64,000 nt of DNA from Streptomyces antimycoticus (GCF_005405925.1 NZ_BJHV01000001.1:4216001-4280000); one strand, 5' to 3'; positions 1 through 9,723 are shown, counted from the stretch's first letter. Numbers and translations are program-made. The notes: generated by a model not told the origin, from the letters alone.

Positions 1-150
1 TGTGTCCGTGGACGCGCCGCCGCGAAGCGGCCGGGAGCGCGGCTCGAAGGACTCGAAGGAGGAGTACGGCCCGGGGCCGACCGTGACGGCGTGACGGTCG
101 TGAGGACGTGCGGACCTGACGGCGGGACGGGCGTGAGGGCCCGACGCGGT

Positions 151-756
151 CTACAGCCAGCCCGCCTCGCGGGCGATCCGGATGGCGTCGACCCGGTTGC
201 GGGCGTCCAGCTTGGTCACGGCGGACGTCAGGTAGTTGCGCACGGTGCCCACCGACAGAAACAGCTTGGCCGCGATCTGCGCGGACTCCTCCCCCTTCGC
301 GGCGAACCGCAGGACCTCCAGCTCACGCGGGGTCAGCGGCTGCGGACCGTCGTCCAGGGCGGCCAGCGCCAACTGTGGATCGATCACCCGCTCGCCCCGG
401 GCGACGGCGCGGATGGCGTCGCTCAGCTTGTCCGGGCTGCTGTCCTTGAGCAGAAAGCCGGAGACATGGGCGGCCAGCGCCCGGCGCAGATTTCCGGGGC
501 GGCCGAGGCTGGTGAGCATCATGGTGCGGCATTCGGGAACGGTGGTGCTCAACTCGGCCGCGGCGGTGAGCCCGTCCACACCCGGCAGATCGATGTCGAG
601 GACCGCGACATCCGGGCGGAGCTCACGGGCGCGCGGCAGGATTTCGGCGCCGTTGGAGAATTCGGCCACCACCTCGATGTCCGGCTCGAATTCCAGCAGG
701 GCGACCAGGGCCTTGCGCAACATATGCATGTCTTCCGCGATCAGCACCCTGACCAT
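151..756 (-). CDS. NarL/LuxR-type response regulator
   Basis: DNA-binding response regulator of about 201 residues. The N-terminal receiver domain shows the acidic pair near residues 8-9 (IAEDM), the likely phospho-acceptor Asp54 in VLDIDLPG and the conserved Lys in LLKDSS. The C-terminal LuxR-type helix-turn-helix covers about residues 135-200 (LTPRELEVLRF, then SVGTVRNYL). I chose the ATG at 756, giving MVRVLIAED, because it is preceded by a G-rich ribosome site; an in-frame ATG at 789 only adds a Gly/Lys-rich tail. No sensor kinase is visible, so the partner kinase is unknown. It lies 142 bases downstream of the acyl-AMP ligase-like gene on the same strand and could be co-transcribed. Family is clear; target genes are unknown. 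Confidence 0.9.
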   Translation of the reverse strand: MVRVLIAEDMHMLRKALVALLEFEPDIEVVAEFSNGAEILPRARELRPDVAVLDIDLPGVDGLTAAAELSTTVPECRTMMLTSLGRPGNLRRALAAHVSGFLLKDSSPDKLSDAIRAVARGERVIDPQLALAALDDGPQPLTPRELEVLRFAAKGEESAQIAAKLFLSVGTVRNYLTSAVTKLDARNRVDAIRIAREAGWL

Positions 757-898
757 CCCGCCCCCTGCTTTCCCCCGCCCCGTCATCACCCCGCATGCCG
801 ATTATTCCCCCGCTCTCCCGGCCCTTCCATAGATTCGCGGGCAAATGCGCCCGTCGAACGCATATCTCGTTGCGCGAGCGCGACCGCGCGCCCCCTTG

Positions 899-2542
899 TC
901 ATGCCGCACCACCCCGGCAGGGTTCACCCACCGCTGGCCCGAACTCCGCGTGCAGAGCGCGCACTTCACCCCGCAGATAGCGCTCGCGCAGCAGGGCACG
1001 CCGCACCTTGGCGGTACCCGCCCCGCGCACGGTGCCGGGGCGCACCAGCAGCAGCGCGCCGGTCACGACACCGAACTCCTCCGCGATCAGGGCACGGATC
1101 CGCGCCGCCAGCCGGGGCAGCCCGGTGCGCGCCCCGCCCGCCGTACGGACGACCTCCTGGACGACCACCAGCGCCCCCGCGCCGGGCCCCGCGCAGAACA
1201 CCCGGGCCGACCCCAGCGCCCGTGCGCAGCGCAGCAGTTCGCGCTCCACGTCCTGTGGATGCAGGGTGTGGCCGTCCACCAGGAGGGCGTCACGGAGCCG
1301 GCCGGTCATCCGGAGCTGGCCGTTCACCGTAAGGCCGAGATCGCCGGTGCGCAGAAAGCCCCCCGGGCCCTCGGCGACGCGGGCGGCGAACAGCGGCGCG
1401 GTGTCCGGCGGACCGCCCCAGTGGCCGGTGGCGACGGCGGGTCCGCGCACCCAGATCTCCCCGGGCGCCCCGTCCGGCAGCCGGCGCCCGGTCAGCGGGT
1501 CCACGACGGCGAAGTCCGCGCCCGGCACCGGTGCGCGCCCCGTGGCCAGCGCCACCGGGGACCCCTCGGCCGGGACGTATCCGGCCACCAGGGTGCCCGG
1601 GCGCAGCCCCAGGGGCGCGCAGCGGTGGGGGAAGGCGGCCATGGTTCCGGCCGAGACCGGCTCCCCGGCGTTCAGCGCGGTCCGCCAGCGGGAGAGGTCG
1701 AGCCCGGCCGGTGGCTCGTCGCCGAGGAGGGCGGCGCAGCGGGCGTGGAGGATGTCGGGCGCGACGGTTTCGGTGATGCCATGGCGGCTGATGGCCCGCA
1801 GCCAGCCGAGCGGATCGGTGCGGAACGGCTCCGCCGGAAGCGTCACGGCGGTGGCGCCCAGCCACAGCGGATGCAGCACCTGCCCGATCAGCCCGGGGGT
1901 GTGGCGGCGGGGCAGCCAGCCGCCGATCCGGGAGTGGCGGTCGGTGCCGAGCGTTCGCCGCAGCCCGGCCATGGCCGCCGTAAGGCTGCCATGGGTGAGC
2001 AGGGCGCCGCGTGGGGCGGTGGCGGGCCCGGAGTCGTAGGCGAGCAGCGCGAGGCTGTCGGCGGTGGTGCGGACGGGTTGCCGGGGCGCGCCGTCGTACG
2101 CGTCGGGGCGGAGTCCGTCGACCGCGAGGCAGGTCAGACCGGCGCGGCCGACCCGGGAGAGCCTGCGGGAGGTCTCGGTGGCGTGGGCGGTCTCGGTGAG
2201 GACGAGGGCCACGGCGGCGTCACGGACGATCGAGGCGGTGCGCTCGGCATCGGTCCGGGAGGCGGACGGGGCGGGCACGGGCACCGCGACGGCGCCCGCG
2301 TACAGACAGCCGAGCAGCGCCACCGCGGCGTGCGGACCGGGGTCCATGGCGAGCAGCACCCGGCGGCCGGCGGCGTCCCGGGCGCGCAGCCAGGCGGCCA
2401 CGGCGTCGGCGCGGGCGTCGAGCACGGCGTAGGACACGCGGTGTTCGGTGCCGTCGTCGGCGGGGTGGGCGAGCGCCGTACTGTCGGCGCACCGGAGGGC
2501 GCGTTCCTTCAGGGCCTCGGCCAGATTCGCGTGTCGCGGCAT
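899..2542 (-). CDS. fatty-acyl-AMP ligase / acyl-CoA synthetase-like protein (ANL superfamily)
   Basis: About 547 residues with the overall order of an adenylate-forming acyl ligase of the FAAL type, which activates a fatty acid as acyl-AMP for transfer to an acyl carrier protein or CoA. Visible landmarks are the N-terminal AEALKERA and CYAVLDA-like segment, a strongly altered P-loop motif near residue 170 (YDSGPATAPRGALLTHG instead of the usual YTSGSTGxPKG), the late FLRTGDLG motif, and a C-terminal Lys in GTAKVRR. The altered P-loop makes activity uncertain. The ATG at 2542 (MPRHANL) follows a GGGAG site and is preferred to the ATG at 2617. No carrier protein adjoins it; whether it works with the polyketide cluster 26 kb away is speculation. 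Confidence 0.75.
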   Translation of the reverse strand: MPRHANLAEALKERALRCADSTALAHPADDGTEHRVSYAVLDARADAVAAWLRARDAAGRRVLLAMDPGPHAAVALLGCLYAGAVAVPVPAPSASRTDAERTASIVRDAAVALVLTETAHATETSRRLSRVGRAGLTCLAVDGLRPDAYDGAPRQPVRTTADSLALLAYDSGPATAPRGALLTHGSLTAAMAGLRRTLGTDRHSRIGGWLPRRHTPGLIGQVLHPLWLGATAVTLPAEPFRTDPLGWLRAISRHGITETVAPDILHARCAALLGDEPPAGLDLSRWRTALNAGEPVSAGTMAAFPHRCAPLGLRPGTLVAGYVPAEGSPVALATGRAPVPGADFAVVDPLTGRRLPDGAPGEIWVRGPAVATGHWGGPPDTAPLFAARVAEGPGGFLRTGDLGLTVNGQLRMTGRLRDALLVDGHTLHPQDVERELLRCARALGSARVFCAGPGAGALVVVQEVVRTAGGARTGLPRLAARIRALIAEEFGVVTGALLLVRPGTVRGAGTAKVRRALLRERYLRGEVRALHAEFGPAVGEPCRGGAA

Positions 2543-2731
2543 TCTCAACTCCCGGGCGCCCGACGTCGAAAAGGGGCCCACAGTCTCGAAGCGGCACCTC
2601 GAAGCCGACTTGATCACCGGTTATGAGCGCGCCCCGGCCATCGGCGCGGCTCCGTCAGCGGCCCGACCTGGCCGTCTGCCGGGTCTCGTCAGCCGCCCAA
2701 GCAGTCGTAGAAGATCGGCGCTGCACCGTCA

Positions 2732-3997
2732 TCACCGCGCCCGGCGGTTGACCCGGACGGTCCAGCCCCCGTCGGCGGCGCGGCCGGCCACCGTGATCCG
2801 TACGGAGTCCTCCTTGACCGACAGGCTGTCGCCGACGCCGAGCGGGGCATCGGCGAGTTCGGGGTAGACCGACTCGTTCCAGCAGGCGGAGGTGGCCGGG
2901 TGGCCGTCCAGCACCTGGACGGGGCCGTCGCCCGACGCCTTGTCGTTGTGGACGCGGTAGACCAGCACGCCCTCGGTGCAGGTGCCCGCGTCGTTGCCGC
3001 GGCCGCCGCGCGCCTCGATGGCCAGTGCGGTGGTGGGTCCGGTGCGGACCACGACCAGCCGGGTGCGGGTGTCGACGCCGGGCCTGCCCCGCCCCAAGGG
3101 AGCGGCGAGGGGGTGGAGGGTGTATCGGCGCGGACCGATGGCGCGGTCGCAGGCCACCTGGCGCGCGCCGAGCCAGCCCAGCTTCCACTTGTGCCAGCCG
3201 AACGGATCGGGTGCCATGCCGAACTGGCTTCCCATCAGGTCCCAGTCGCCGACGTAGGTGTCCCATTCGGCGCTGGCGTCGGTGTCCTTCGGCCGGTGGT
3301 AGAGGTCGGGCAGGTCGAAGACATGGCCGGTCTCATGGGCCAGGACATTGCGGTCCGGCGGATGGTGTTCGAAAACAGTCACCAGGCGGCGCAGATCAAC
3401 ACCGTCGGCGCGCAGTGGCTTTTCGAAGTTGACCACTTTCGTCGCGTCGGCGTCCACACCGGGCGCATCGGGGTCGGCGACCAGATAGACGAGGTCATAG
3501 CGGCCGAAGTCGAGGTGCGGATCGGCGGACGCGATGGCGTCGCGCAGATACGCGGCACGGCGCTTGGCGTTCCAGTCGCGCTGTATGGCGTACGCGGTGG
3601 AGCGTTGGGGCATGGTGAGCCAGCGCCGCAGCGGATGCACCCGCAGCGCGAACTTCCCGTAGGACGCCCGCTTGAAGAAGTCGGGGGTCGCGGGGACATG
3701 GTCGGCGGCCAGCCGGGCCGGGGTTACTCTGGGCTTGGCGTCCGGGAACGACAGGAAGACCATCGCCGCGTCCAATCGGCGCACCGGGCGCGGATAGCGG
3801 GAGTTCCAGGTGTCCAGGCCCTCCGAGTGGTGGGCGTCGGTACGTTCCAGGTCACAGGGTCCGCCGGGGCCGGCCGCGACAGCGGGGCCCGCCACCACGG
3901 TGGTCGCGATGAGCGCGCTCAACGAGGTCAGCAGGGCCCCGGTCCGACGCAACCGAGGCTGCCGGTGCACCCCCTCGGGTACCTGAGGACGCACCAT
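2732..3997 (-). CDS. secreted M6-family-like zinc metalloprotease
   Basis: About 421 residues. The N-terminus is a signal peptide: basic start, hydrophobic stretch ALLTSLSALIATTVVAG, then an Ala-x-Ala-type cleavage site. The protease landmark is HETGHVFDLPDLY near residue 220, an HExxH zinc motif with a downstream Asp as in M6 (immune-inhibitor-A-like) peptidases, followed by WDLMGSQ, which resembles the Met-turn. It should act outside the cell on proteins. I chose the ATG at 3997 (MVRPQVPEG) because GGGAGG lies nine bases before it; the upstream in-frame ATG at 4120 would bury the signal peptide. It is divergent from the GGDEF-EAL gene and has no operon partner. Confidence 0.82.
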   Translation of the reverse strand: MVRPQVPEGVHRQPRLRRTGALLTSLSALIATTVVAGPAVAAGPGGPCDLERTDAHHSEGLDTWNSRYPRPVRRLDAAMVFLSFPDAKPRVTPARLAADHVPATPDFFKRASYGKFALRVHPLRRWLTMPQRSTAYAIQRDWNAKRRAAYLRDAIASADPHLDFGRYDLVYLVADPDAPGVDADATKVVNFEKPLRADGVDLRRLVTVFEHHPPDRNVLAHETGHVFDLPDLYHRPKDTDASAEWDTYVGDWDLMGSQFGMAPDPFGWHKWKLGWLGARQVACDRAIGPRRYTLHPLAAPLGRGRPGVDTRTRLVVVRTGPTTALAIEARGGRGNDAGTCTEGVLVYRVHNDKASGDGPVQVLDGHPATSACWNESVYPELADAPLGVGDSLSVKEDSVRITVAGRAADGGWTVRVNRRAR

Positions 3998-4315
3998 GTC
4001 GACCTCCCGGGCGTAGTCCGAACACCCACTCCACCCTGAGGTGAATTGGCGGGGTACGCCCTGTTGGGATGGGCTGGTCGAGTGAAGAGGCCGCGATCCG
4101 GGTACGTAACAGACGGTCACAATCGGTCAGAGCGGCTGTTGGCCCGCGCAGAGTCGAACAGATACGACCAAACACATTGTCAAGGCGGCGGTGAGCGCGA
4201 TGACGTCGATGAAACGCCCGGAGTACGAGCCCCTATGATCGGCACACGTCCAGCGGGGAATCCCCCTTCAGGCAGGAAATTACGGTCTGCCCGGCACCCG
4301 GTGTGAGACAACAAG
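3998..4315. promoter_or_regulatory. divergent intergenic region, M6 protease / GGDEF-EAL gene
   Basis: This 318-base gap separates two divergent genes and must hold both promoters. It is slightly richer in A and T than its surroundings near 4100-4180. I see no convincing -35/-10 pair, RNA gene or strong inverted repeat. Confidence 0.4.
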
Positions 4316-4363
4316 ATGCGTACGAACAACCTGGACACAACGAACGCCACGCGGGAGCGAGCG

Positions 4364-6268
4364 GTGAGCGGAATCCCTGACGGGCAGGGCCGCGCCCTGG
4401 GCGCGACGCTGCCGACGATCACAGAGCGTGATGCTGCCCCCAGCGTCCTCCCCGTTGCGGAGGACGCCGGCGCACCTCGCCCGGCCATCGGCGCGCCGTC
4501 GCCCACGGGCGCGCCCCCAGCGCCGGGGGCGCACTCGGCGTCAGGCGCGCCCCCGGGCGCCGGCCCGGCCCCGGGCCCCGCGCCCGGCGACTACCGCGCC
4601 GCCTTCAATGTGGCGCACCTCGCCATGGCCGTCGTCGACCGCGAGGGCAGAGTGCGCGACGCCAATCCCGCGCTCGGCGCCCTGCTCGGCACCGATCCGG
4701 CCGTCCTGACCACCCGCAGCGCGGCGGATCTGGCCAATCTGCGCGAGGATCCGCGCACCTGGAAGGAGTACCGGGACGTGCTGGGCGGCCGTCTCGCGCG
4801 GCTGCGCCGCACCCGGCGCCTGCTGCGCGCCGACGGCCATGCCCTGTGGGCCGAGATCACCATCGAGCCCGCGCCGGACAGCTGCAGTCTGCTGCTGTCG
4901 ATGGCCGACATCAGCGACCAGCGGGATCTCCAGGGGCGGCTGCGCCATCTGCAGATGCACGATCCGGTCACCCGGCTGCCCAACCGCAGCCTGTTCTTCG
5001 AGCGGATGACCTCGGCGCTGGAGGCGGCCACCTACGACCACGGGGGCACCGGCCGGATCGGGCTCTGCTATCTCGACCTGGACGGTTTCAAGGCGGTCAA
5101 CGACACCCTGGGCCACCGGGTCGGCGACCGGCTGCTCGGCGCGGTCGCCCAGCGGCTCACCGAATGCGCCGCGCCCGGCGGCCATCTGGTGGCGCGGCTC
5201 GGCGGGGACGAGTTCGCCCTGCTGGTCCGCAACTCCACCGGCACCGAGCAGCTGTGCGACCTCGCCCGGACGCTACTGGCCGCCCTGCAGGAACCGTTCG
5301 ACGTGGGCGGGCAGCGGCTGTCGGTGTCCGCGAGCATCGGCGTGGTGGAGCGGCCCGCGGCCGGCACTCACACCACCTGGCTGATGCAGGCCGCGGACAC
5401 CACGCTGTACTGGGCGAAGGAGGACGGCAAGGCGCGCTGGACGCTCTTCGACCCGGAGCGCAACGCCCATCGGATGACCCGGCAGGCGCTGTCCAGCACC
5501 CTGCGCCCGGCGGTCGAGCGGGACGAGTTCGTGCTCGACTACCAGCCGCTGGTGGGGCTGGGAGACGGGGTCGTCCGGGGGGTGGAGGCGCTGGTGCGCT
5601 GGGACCATCCGCAGTTCGGACGGCTGTCGCCGAACCGGTTCATCCCGCTGGCCGAGGAGAACGGCGCGATCGTGCCGCTGGGCCGGTGGGTGCTGCGCAC
5701 CGCCTGCCGCCAGGCCCGCGCCTGGCAGCTGGCCAATCCGACCCATCCGCTGGTGGTCAGCGTCAATGTGGCGGTCCGCCAGGTGTGGGACTCCGACCTG
5801 GTCGCCGATGTCGGCACGATCCTGGCGGAGACCGGGCTGCCGCCGCATCTGCTGCAACTGGAGCTGACCGAGTCGGCGGTGATGGGGTCGACGGGGCGTC
5901 CGCTGCAGGCGCTGCAGCGGCTCAGCGATATGGGGGTGCCCATCGCGATCGACGACTTCGGGACGGGCTACTCCAATCTCGCCTATCTCAGCCGGCTGCC
6001 GGTCTCCACGCTCAAGCTGGACGGCTCGTTCGTCCAGGGGTTCCGGGCCGAGGAGCATCCGAATCCGGCCGACGAGACCATCGTCGAGGCGCTGGTGCAG
6101 CTCGCGCACCGGCTGGGCCTGACCGTGACGGCCGAATGTGTGGAGAGCGCCGAGCAGGCGGAGCGGCTGAGGCGGATCGGCTGCGATACCGGACAGGGGT
6201 GGTTCTACTCCCGTCCGGTGCCGCCGGACCGCATACAGACGATGATCACCTGCCCGGCGTCCGGTTAG
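4364..6268 (+). CDS. PAS-GGDEF-EAL cyclic-di-GMP turnover protein
   Basis: Cytoplasmic signalling enzyme that can make and/or degrade cyclic-di-GMP, which in Streptomyces controls the switch to sporulation. Order: Pro/Ala/Gly-rich low-complexity segment, one PAS domain (roughly residues 75-190), a GGDEF domain with an intact RLGGDEFALL near 279, then an EAL domain with VEALVRW near 406, LELTESAV and DDFGTGYS. Both catalytic signatures are present, so dual activity is possible. No membrane segments are seen. The architecture matches RmdA-type streptomycete proteins, but I do not assign the name. Start: the GTG at 4364 has GGGAG six bases upstream; an in-frame ATG at 4316 without a clear ribosome site would add 16 residues. 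It ends convergently with the next gene. Confidence 0.9.
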   Translation: MSGIPDGQGRALGATLPTITERDAAPSVLPVAEDAGAPRPAIGAPSPTGAPPAPGAHSASGAPPGAGPAPGPAPGDYRAAFNVAHLAMAVVDREGRVRDANPALGALLGTDPAVLTTRSAADLANLREDPRTWKEYRDVLGGRLARLRRTRRLLRADGHALWAEITIEPAPDSCSLLLSMADISDQRDLQGRLRHLQMHDPVTRLPNRSLFFERMTSALEAATYDHGGTGRIGLCYLDLDGFKAVNDTLGHRVGDRLLGAVAQRLTECAAPGGHLVARLGGDEFALLVRNSTGTEQLCDLARTLLAALQEPFDVGGQRLSVSASIGVVERPAAGTHTTWLMQAADTTLYWAKEDGKARWTLFDPERNAHRMTRQALSSTLRPAVERDEFVLDYQPLVGLGDGVVRGVEALVRWDHPQFGRLSPNRFIPLAEENGAIVPLGRWVLRTACRQARAWQLANPTHPLVVSVNVAVRQVWDSDLVADVGTILAETGLPPHLLQLELTESAVMGSTGRPLQALQRLSDMGVPIAIDDFGTGYSNLAYLSRLPVSTLKLDGSFVQGFRAEEHPNPADETIVEALVQLAHRLGLTVTAECVESAEQAERLRRIGCDTGQGWFYSRPVPPDRIQTMITCPASG

Positions 6269-6315
6269 GGCTACGTCGGGCAGTGCTGTGCCGGTGAGGG
6301 CTGTGCCGGTGAGGG

Positions 6316-7443
6316 CTACGCCTCCGTCTGCGCCGTCGGGAGATCGTAGGCATCCGCGATCAGCTCGTACGAGCGCAGACGGGCGTCACGGCCGTGCGCA
6401 TTGGCCGTGATCTTGATTTCGTCCACTCCGGTGCGCTTGATCAGCCCGTCGAGCCCCTCGCGGACCTGGTCCGGGGTGCCGTACTCGACGTTGGCGAGCC
6501 AGCTGTTGATGAAGTCGCGCTCGATCTCGTTGAACTCGTATGCCTCGGCCTCCTCAGGCGTCGGCACCAGGCCGGGGCGTCCGGTGCGCAGCCGGATCAT
6601 GGCCAGGGCGCCGGTGAGCACCTGCCGGTGGGCCTCCTTCTCGTCCTCGGCGGCGAAGGCCGAGACGCCGATCGAGGCGTACGGCCGGTCCAGCGCGGCG
6701 GACGGCCGGAAGGTCTCGCGGTAGAGGTCGAGCGCGGGGACCGTGTTGGCCGCGGAGAAGTGATGGGCGAAGGAGAACGGCAGGCCGAGCATGCCGGCGA
6801 GCCGGGCGCTGAATCCGCTGGAGCCCAGCAGCCAGATCGAGGGCCGGTCGGCGGACTGGACCCCGCCGGGCACGGTGCCCTGCACCGGTCCCGGCACCGC
6901 GTGGATACGGGCGTAACGGTGGCCGTCGGGGAAGTCGTCGTCGAGGAAGCGGGTCAGCTCGGCGAGCTGCTGGGGGAAGTCGTCGGCACCCTCGCGCAGC
7001 CGTTCGGTGCGGCGCAGGGCGGCGGCCGTGGCCCCGTCGGTGCCGGGCGCGCGGCCGAGGCCGAGGTCCACCCGACCGGGGGCGAGCGCCTCCAGGGTGC
7101 CGAACTGCTCGGCGATGACCAGCGGGGCGTGGTTGGGGAGCATCACCCCGCCCGAGCCCAGCCGGATCCGCTCGGTGTGCGCGGCGAGGTGGGCGAGGAT
7201 CACCGCCGGGGAGGTGCTGGCGACCCCGGGCATGGAGTGGTGCTCGGCGACCCAGAAGCGGTGGAAGCCCCGACGCTCGGTGAGCCGGGCGAGCTCGGTG
7301 GTGGTCCGCAGCGCCTCGGCGGCCGTCACCCCGCTGCCGACGGTCGCGAGGTCCAGCACCGACAGGGGCACCGGTGCGCTGCCGAGCGCGCGGGCCCGGA
7401 TGGGGTCGTGCTGGTCGTCTCGCCGGTCCTGCTCATCGGCCAC
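6316..7443 (-). CDS. luciferase-like monooxygenase (MsnO8-type LLM oxidoreductase)
   Basis: About 375 residues. It belongs to the flavin-dependent bacterial-luciferase superfamily; VLDLATVGSG at the start, FWVAEHHSMPG, GSGGVMLPNHAPL, VAEQFGTLEAL-like and DLGLGRAPGTD segments are the hallmarks of the MsnO8/YhbW-like branch. Expected to be a soluble flavin- or F420-dependent oxidoreductase; the substrate cannot be read from sequence. The GTG at 7443 (VADEQDRRD) is preceded by GGGAGG and is preferred over an ATG at 7518 that adds an Arg-rich tail. It is a single gene, convergent with the GGDEF-EAL gene. Confidence 0.88.
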   Translation of the reverse strand: MADEQDRRDDQHDPIRARALGSAPVPLSVLDLATVGSGVTAAEALRTTTELARLTERRGFHRFWVAEHHSMPGVASTSPAVILAHLAAHTERIRLGSGGVMLPNHAPLVIAEQFGTLEALAPGRVDLGLGRAPGTDGATAAALRRTERLREGADDFPQQLAELTRFLDDDFPDGHRYARIHAVPGPVQGTVPGGVQSADRPSIWLLGSSGFSARLAGMLGLPFSFAHHFSAANTVPALDLYRETFRPSAALDRPYASIGVSAFAAEDEKEAHRQVLTGALAMIRLRTGRPGLVPTPEEAEAYEFNEIERDFINSWLANVEYGTPDQVREGLDGLIKRTGVDEIKITANAHGRDARLRSYELIADAYDLPTAQTEA

Positions 7444-7618
7444 GGTGGCCCGCCTCCCTGGTCGCACTGCGGTGCGCGTACGTCTGTCTCGGTACGCCTC
7501 TACGTCTACCGCCCGCATTCAACCGGAGAAAGGCTCCGCTTTATTCCCCGCCGCTACTCCCCCGCCTCGGCCGCCCCGCCCTACGGCATACGGCCGGGTC
7601 CGCCGCCGATATACGGCC

Positions 7619-7659
7619 GGGTCCGCCGCCACCTGGGGAGGAGGTGTGGCGGCGGACCC
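7619..7659 (-). terminator. hairpin terminator after the phosphoesterase gene
   Basis: A perfect 14-base stem (7619-7632 paired with 7646-7659, core GGGTCCGCCGCC) with a 13-base loop lies just beyond the stop of the phosphoesterase. There is no T-run, as is common in Streptomyces. A 20-base direct repeat at 7588-7629 overlaps one arm. Confidence 0.7.
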
Positions 7660-7692
7660 GACGGCGGTGGTGCCGTGCTCGCGCGGACGGGC

Positions 7693-9567
7693 CTAGCCCG
7701 CGGTCCGCACGGTACGGCGACGGTGGAGGGCCAGCGCCGTACCGGCGCCGCCGAGCACCAGCACACCCGCCGTGAGGCCGATGGGCAGGGCGACGGGGGC
7801 GCCCCGGTCATCGGCGAGACGCCGGGTGGTCAGGGCGTTGGCGGCCGCGGCGTTCACGATCGGGGCGTGGGCTGCCAGGGCGGAAGTCGTGTAGTGACCG
7901 GCCTTGTGCACCGACGCGACCGAGCCGTCGGACTTCAGCAGCACCTGGGTGTTGTTGGGGTGACGGAAGTCGAAGAGCCCGGAGAGGGTGTTCGCCCGGC
8001 GGTCGAAGGAGGCGTCACCGATCCGGCCGGTGTGCCAGTTGTCCTCGATGAAGCGTGTGATCGAGGTCTGCTCGGTCTGGGTGTGGTCGACCTTGTTGGA
8101 CTTGCTGAAGGGCGAGATCACCAGCAGCGGCTGCCGGGGGCCAGGGCCACAGCGGTCCTGGTAGCCGCCCGCGGGCTTCGGAGCGGACTGGCAGGCGGGG
8201 CTGTCGGTTGCCTTGCCGCCCGAACCCGTGGTCTTGTCGGTCGACCCGTTGAGGGGCTTGGCGTAGGCGTGGTCGTACCAGCCGTCGCTGTCGTCGTACG
8301 CGACGACGATCGCGGTGTCCTTCCACTGCGGCGACTTCTGGATCGCGTTGATCTGCTTGACCAGGAAGTGCTGCTCATCGACCGGGTCGGAATAGCCGGC
8401 GTGGCCGTCCTGGTACTCGGCGGCCTTCAGGAAGCTGACGGCCGGCAGATGGCCCGTCTTGAGCGCCGCGTCGAAGTCGGTGAGGTCGTAGTTGTGGTTG
8501 GCCCGACCGCTGTGCCCGATCTCCTGGACGTTCTTCGGCGGGAGGTGGTGCGGGTTGGCCGTGGACTTGTAGTACTGGAACGGCGCATGGTGCGGGCTGT
8601 AGTCCACCGAGGCCGCGCCGCCGACGTTCTTGTGGGTGGTGCCGGAGCACTTGGCGTAGTGGTCCTGCTCACCGTCCCAGCCGGTGCTGGGGCGGAAGCC
8701 GCCCTGGAACCAGCCCCAGCTCACACCCTTGGCGTTGAGCAGATCGCCGACGTTCCGGCCCTTCATCAGGGCCAGGGCGTTGCCACTGGTGTGGTCCTTG
8801 TTGGAGCAGTCGTCGAAGGCCGGGTCCGGGTCGTTGATCATCGTGCCGACGCCCTTGGCGTCCGGCGAGGCCACCGCGTACGCGTCCGGCTTGTCGGTCT
8901 GCTTCGGATTCTCGGTGGAGGACTTGGGGTCGGTGGAGATCACCCCATGGGTCTGGCCCGAGACCAGCTCCAGCGCTCCGGGGGTGGAGGGGCCATAGGC
9001 CGAGCTGAAGGAACGGTCGCTCATCGCGTAGTGCTGGGCGTAGTTCCACAGGCCGGTGACGGTGTTCCCGTCGAAGTAGTCCATCACCAGACCGGGCTCG
9101 CCGAACAGCCCGGTGCACTTGCTGACCTCGGTGTTCTCCACGAACTTATCGGCCTTGCCGCCATTGGCGGCGTACTGCTCGGGGCCGTAGGAGTGGTTCT
9201 GGTCGCAGGTCATGGCCTGGTCGCTGCGCAGCCGCTTGGGCTTGTAGAGATTGGGGTTCTTCTCCAGCAGCCCGGCGTGCGCCAGGGTGTCGATGTTCTT
9301 GGGCGTGTGCTTGGACGGCGTGAACTTCGTGCCGTCCGTGTTGGCCGCCTTCGGATACGTGCCGAAGTAGTGGTCGAACGAGATGTTCTCGTCGAAGATC
9401 ACCACCACATGCTTCACCGGGGTCGCGGTGTCGCCGCCCTTCGCGGGCGCGGCCCATGCGGGGGCCACCCCGCCTACGGTCGCCAGCGCCGCGGCGCCGG
9501 CCAGGGCACCCCAGCGCGCTGCCCGGCCACGCCGTCGGCCGCCTTCGGATCCTGCCGTGCCGCCCAT
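7693..9567 (-). CDS. secreted, membrane- or wall-anchored phosphoesterase (phospholipase C-like)
   Basis: About 624 residues. Signal peptide at the N-terminus (Arg-rich start, then LAGAAALATVGGVAPAWA). The enzyme body opens with HVVVIFDENISFDHYFGTYP, the metal-binding signature of the bacterial phosphoesterase/phospholipase C/acid phosphatase family; VAYDDSDGWYDHAY later supplies further metal ligands. The C-terminus has one hydrophobic helix (LTAGVLVLGGAGTALAL) followed by HRRR, an anchor at the outer face of the membrane. Likely releases phosphate from phospholipids or phosphate esters. Start: GGAGG lies six bases before the ATG at 9567; an ATG five codons earlier overlaps that site. No phosphate-control box was identified. 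Confidence 0.88.
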   Translation of the reverse strand: MGGTAGSEGGRRRGRAARWGALAGAAALATVGGVAPAWAAPAKGGDTATPVKHVVVIFDENISFDHYFGTYPKAANTDGTKFTPSKHTPKNIDTLAHAGLLEKNPNLYKPKRLRSDQAMTCDQNHSYGPEQYAANGGKADKFVENTEVSKCTGLFGEPGLVMDYFDGNTVTGLWNYAQHYAMSDRSFSSAYGPSTPGALELVSGQTHGVISTDPKSSTENPKQTDKPDAYAVASPDAKGVGTMINDPDPAFDDCSNKDHTSGNALALMKGRNVGDLLNAKGVSWGWFQGGFRPSTGWDGEQDHYAKCSGTTHKNVGGAASVDYSPHHAPFQYYKSTANPHHLPPKNVQEIGHSGRANHNYDLTDFDAALKTGHLPAVSFLKAAEYQDGHAGYSDPVDEQHFLVKQINAIQKSPQWKDTAIVVAYDDSDGWYDHAYAKPLNGSTDKTTGSGGKATDSPACQSAPKPAGGYQDRCGPGPRQPLLVISPFSKSNKVDHTQTEQTSITRFIEDNWHTGRIGDASFDRRANTLSGLFDFRHPNNTQVLLKSDGSVASVHKAGHYTTSALAAHAPIVNAAAANALTTRRLADDRGAPVALPIGLTAGVLVLGGAGTALALHRRRTVRTAG

Positions 9568-9723
9568 CCCATGCCTCCACATGATTCACGATTCACGCCT
9601 GCGCCTGATCCTGTGCCGCGGGCAGGACTCTCCGATGGAATCCATGGAGGCGGCCGAGTGAATAGAGGGTCAGAAGAATCCAAGGAACTCTTGAGGTGTT
9701 CTTGACCGGATGGTGGGGCGGTG

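Noticed and set aside
1..150. A coding region at the left edge
   Set aside because: Frames there are open but show no domain, no ribosome site and are continuous with shadow frames of the response regulator gene; I see nothing I can support.
6394..9705. A 1103-codon open frame on the plus strand opposite the luciferase-like and phosphoesterase genes
   Set aside because: It runs antisense through two clearly conserved genes and the gap between them, has no recognisable domain and is biased to Gly/Ala/Arg/Val, the usual shadow frame of high-GC DNA.
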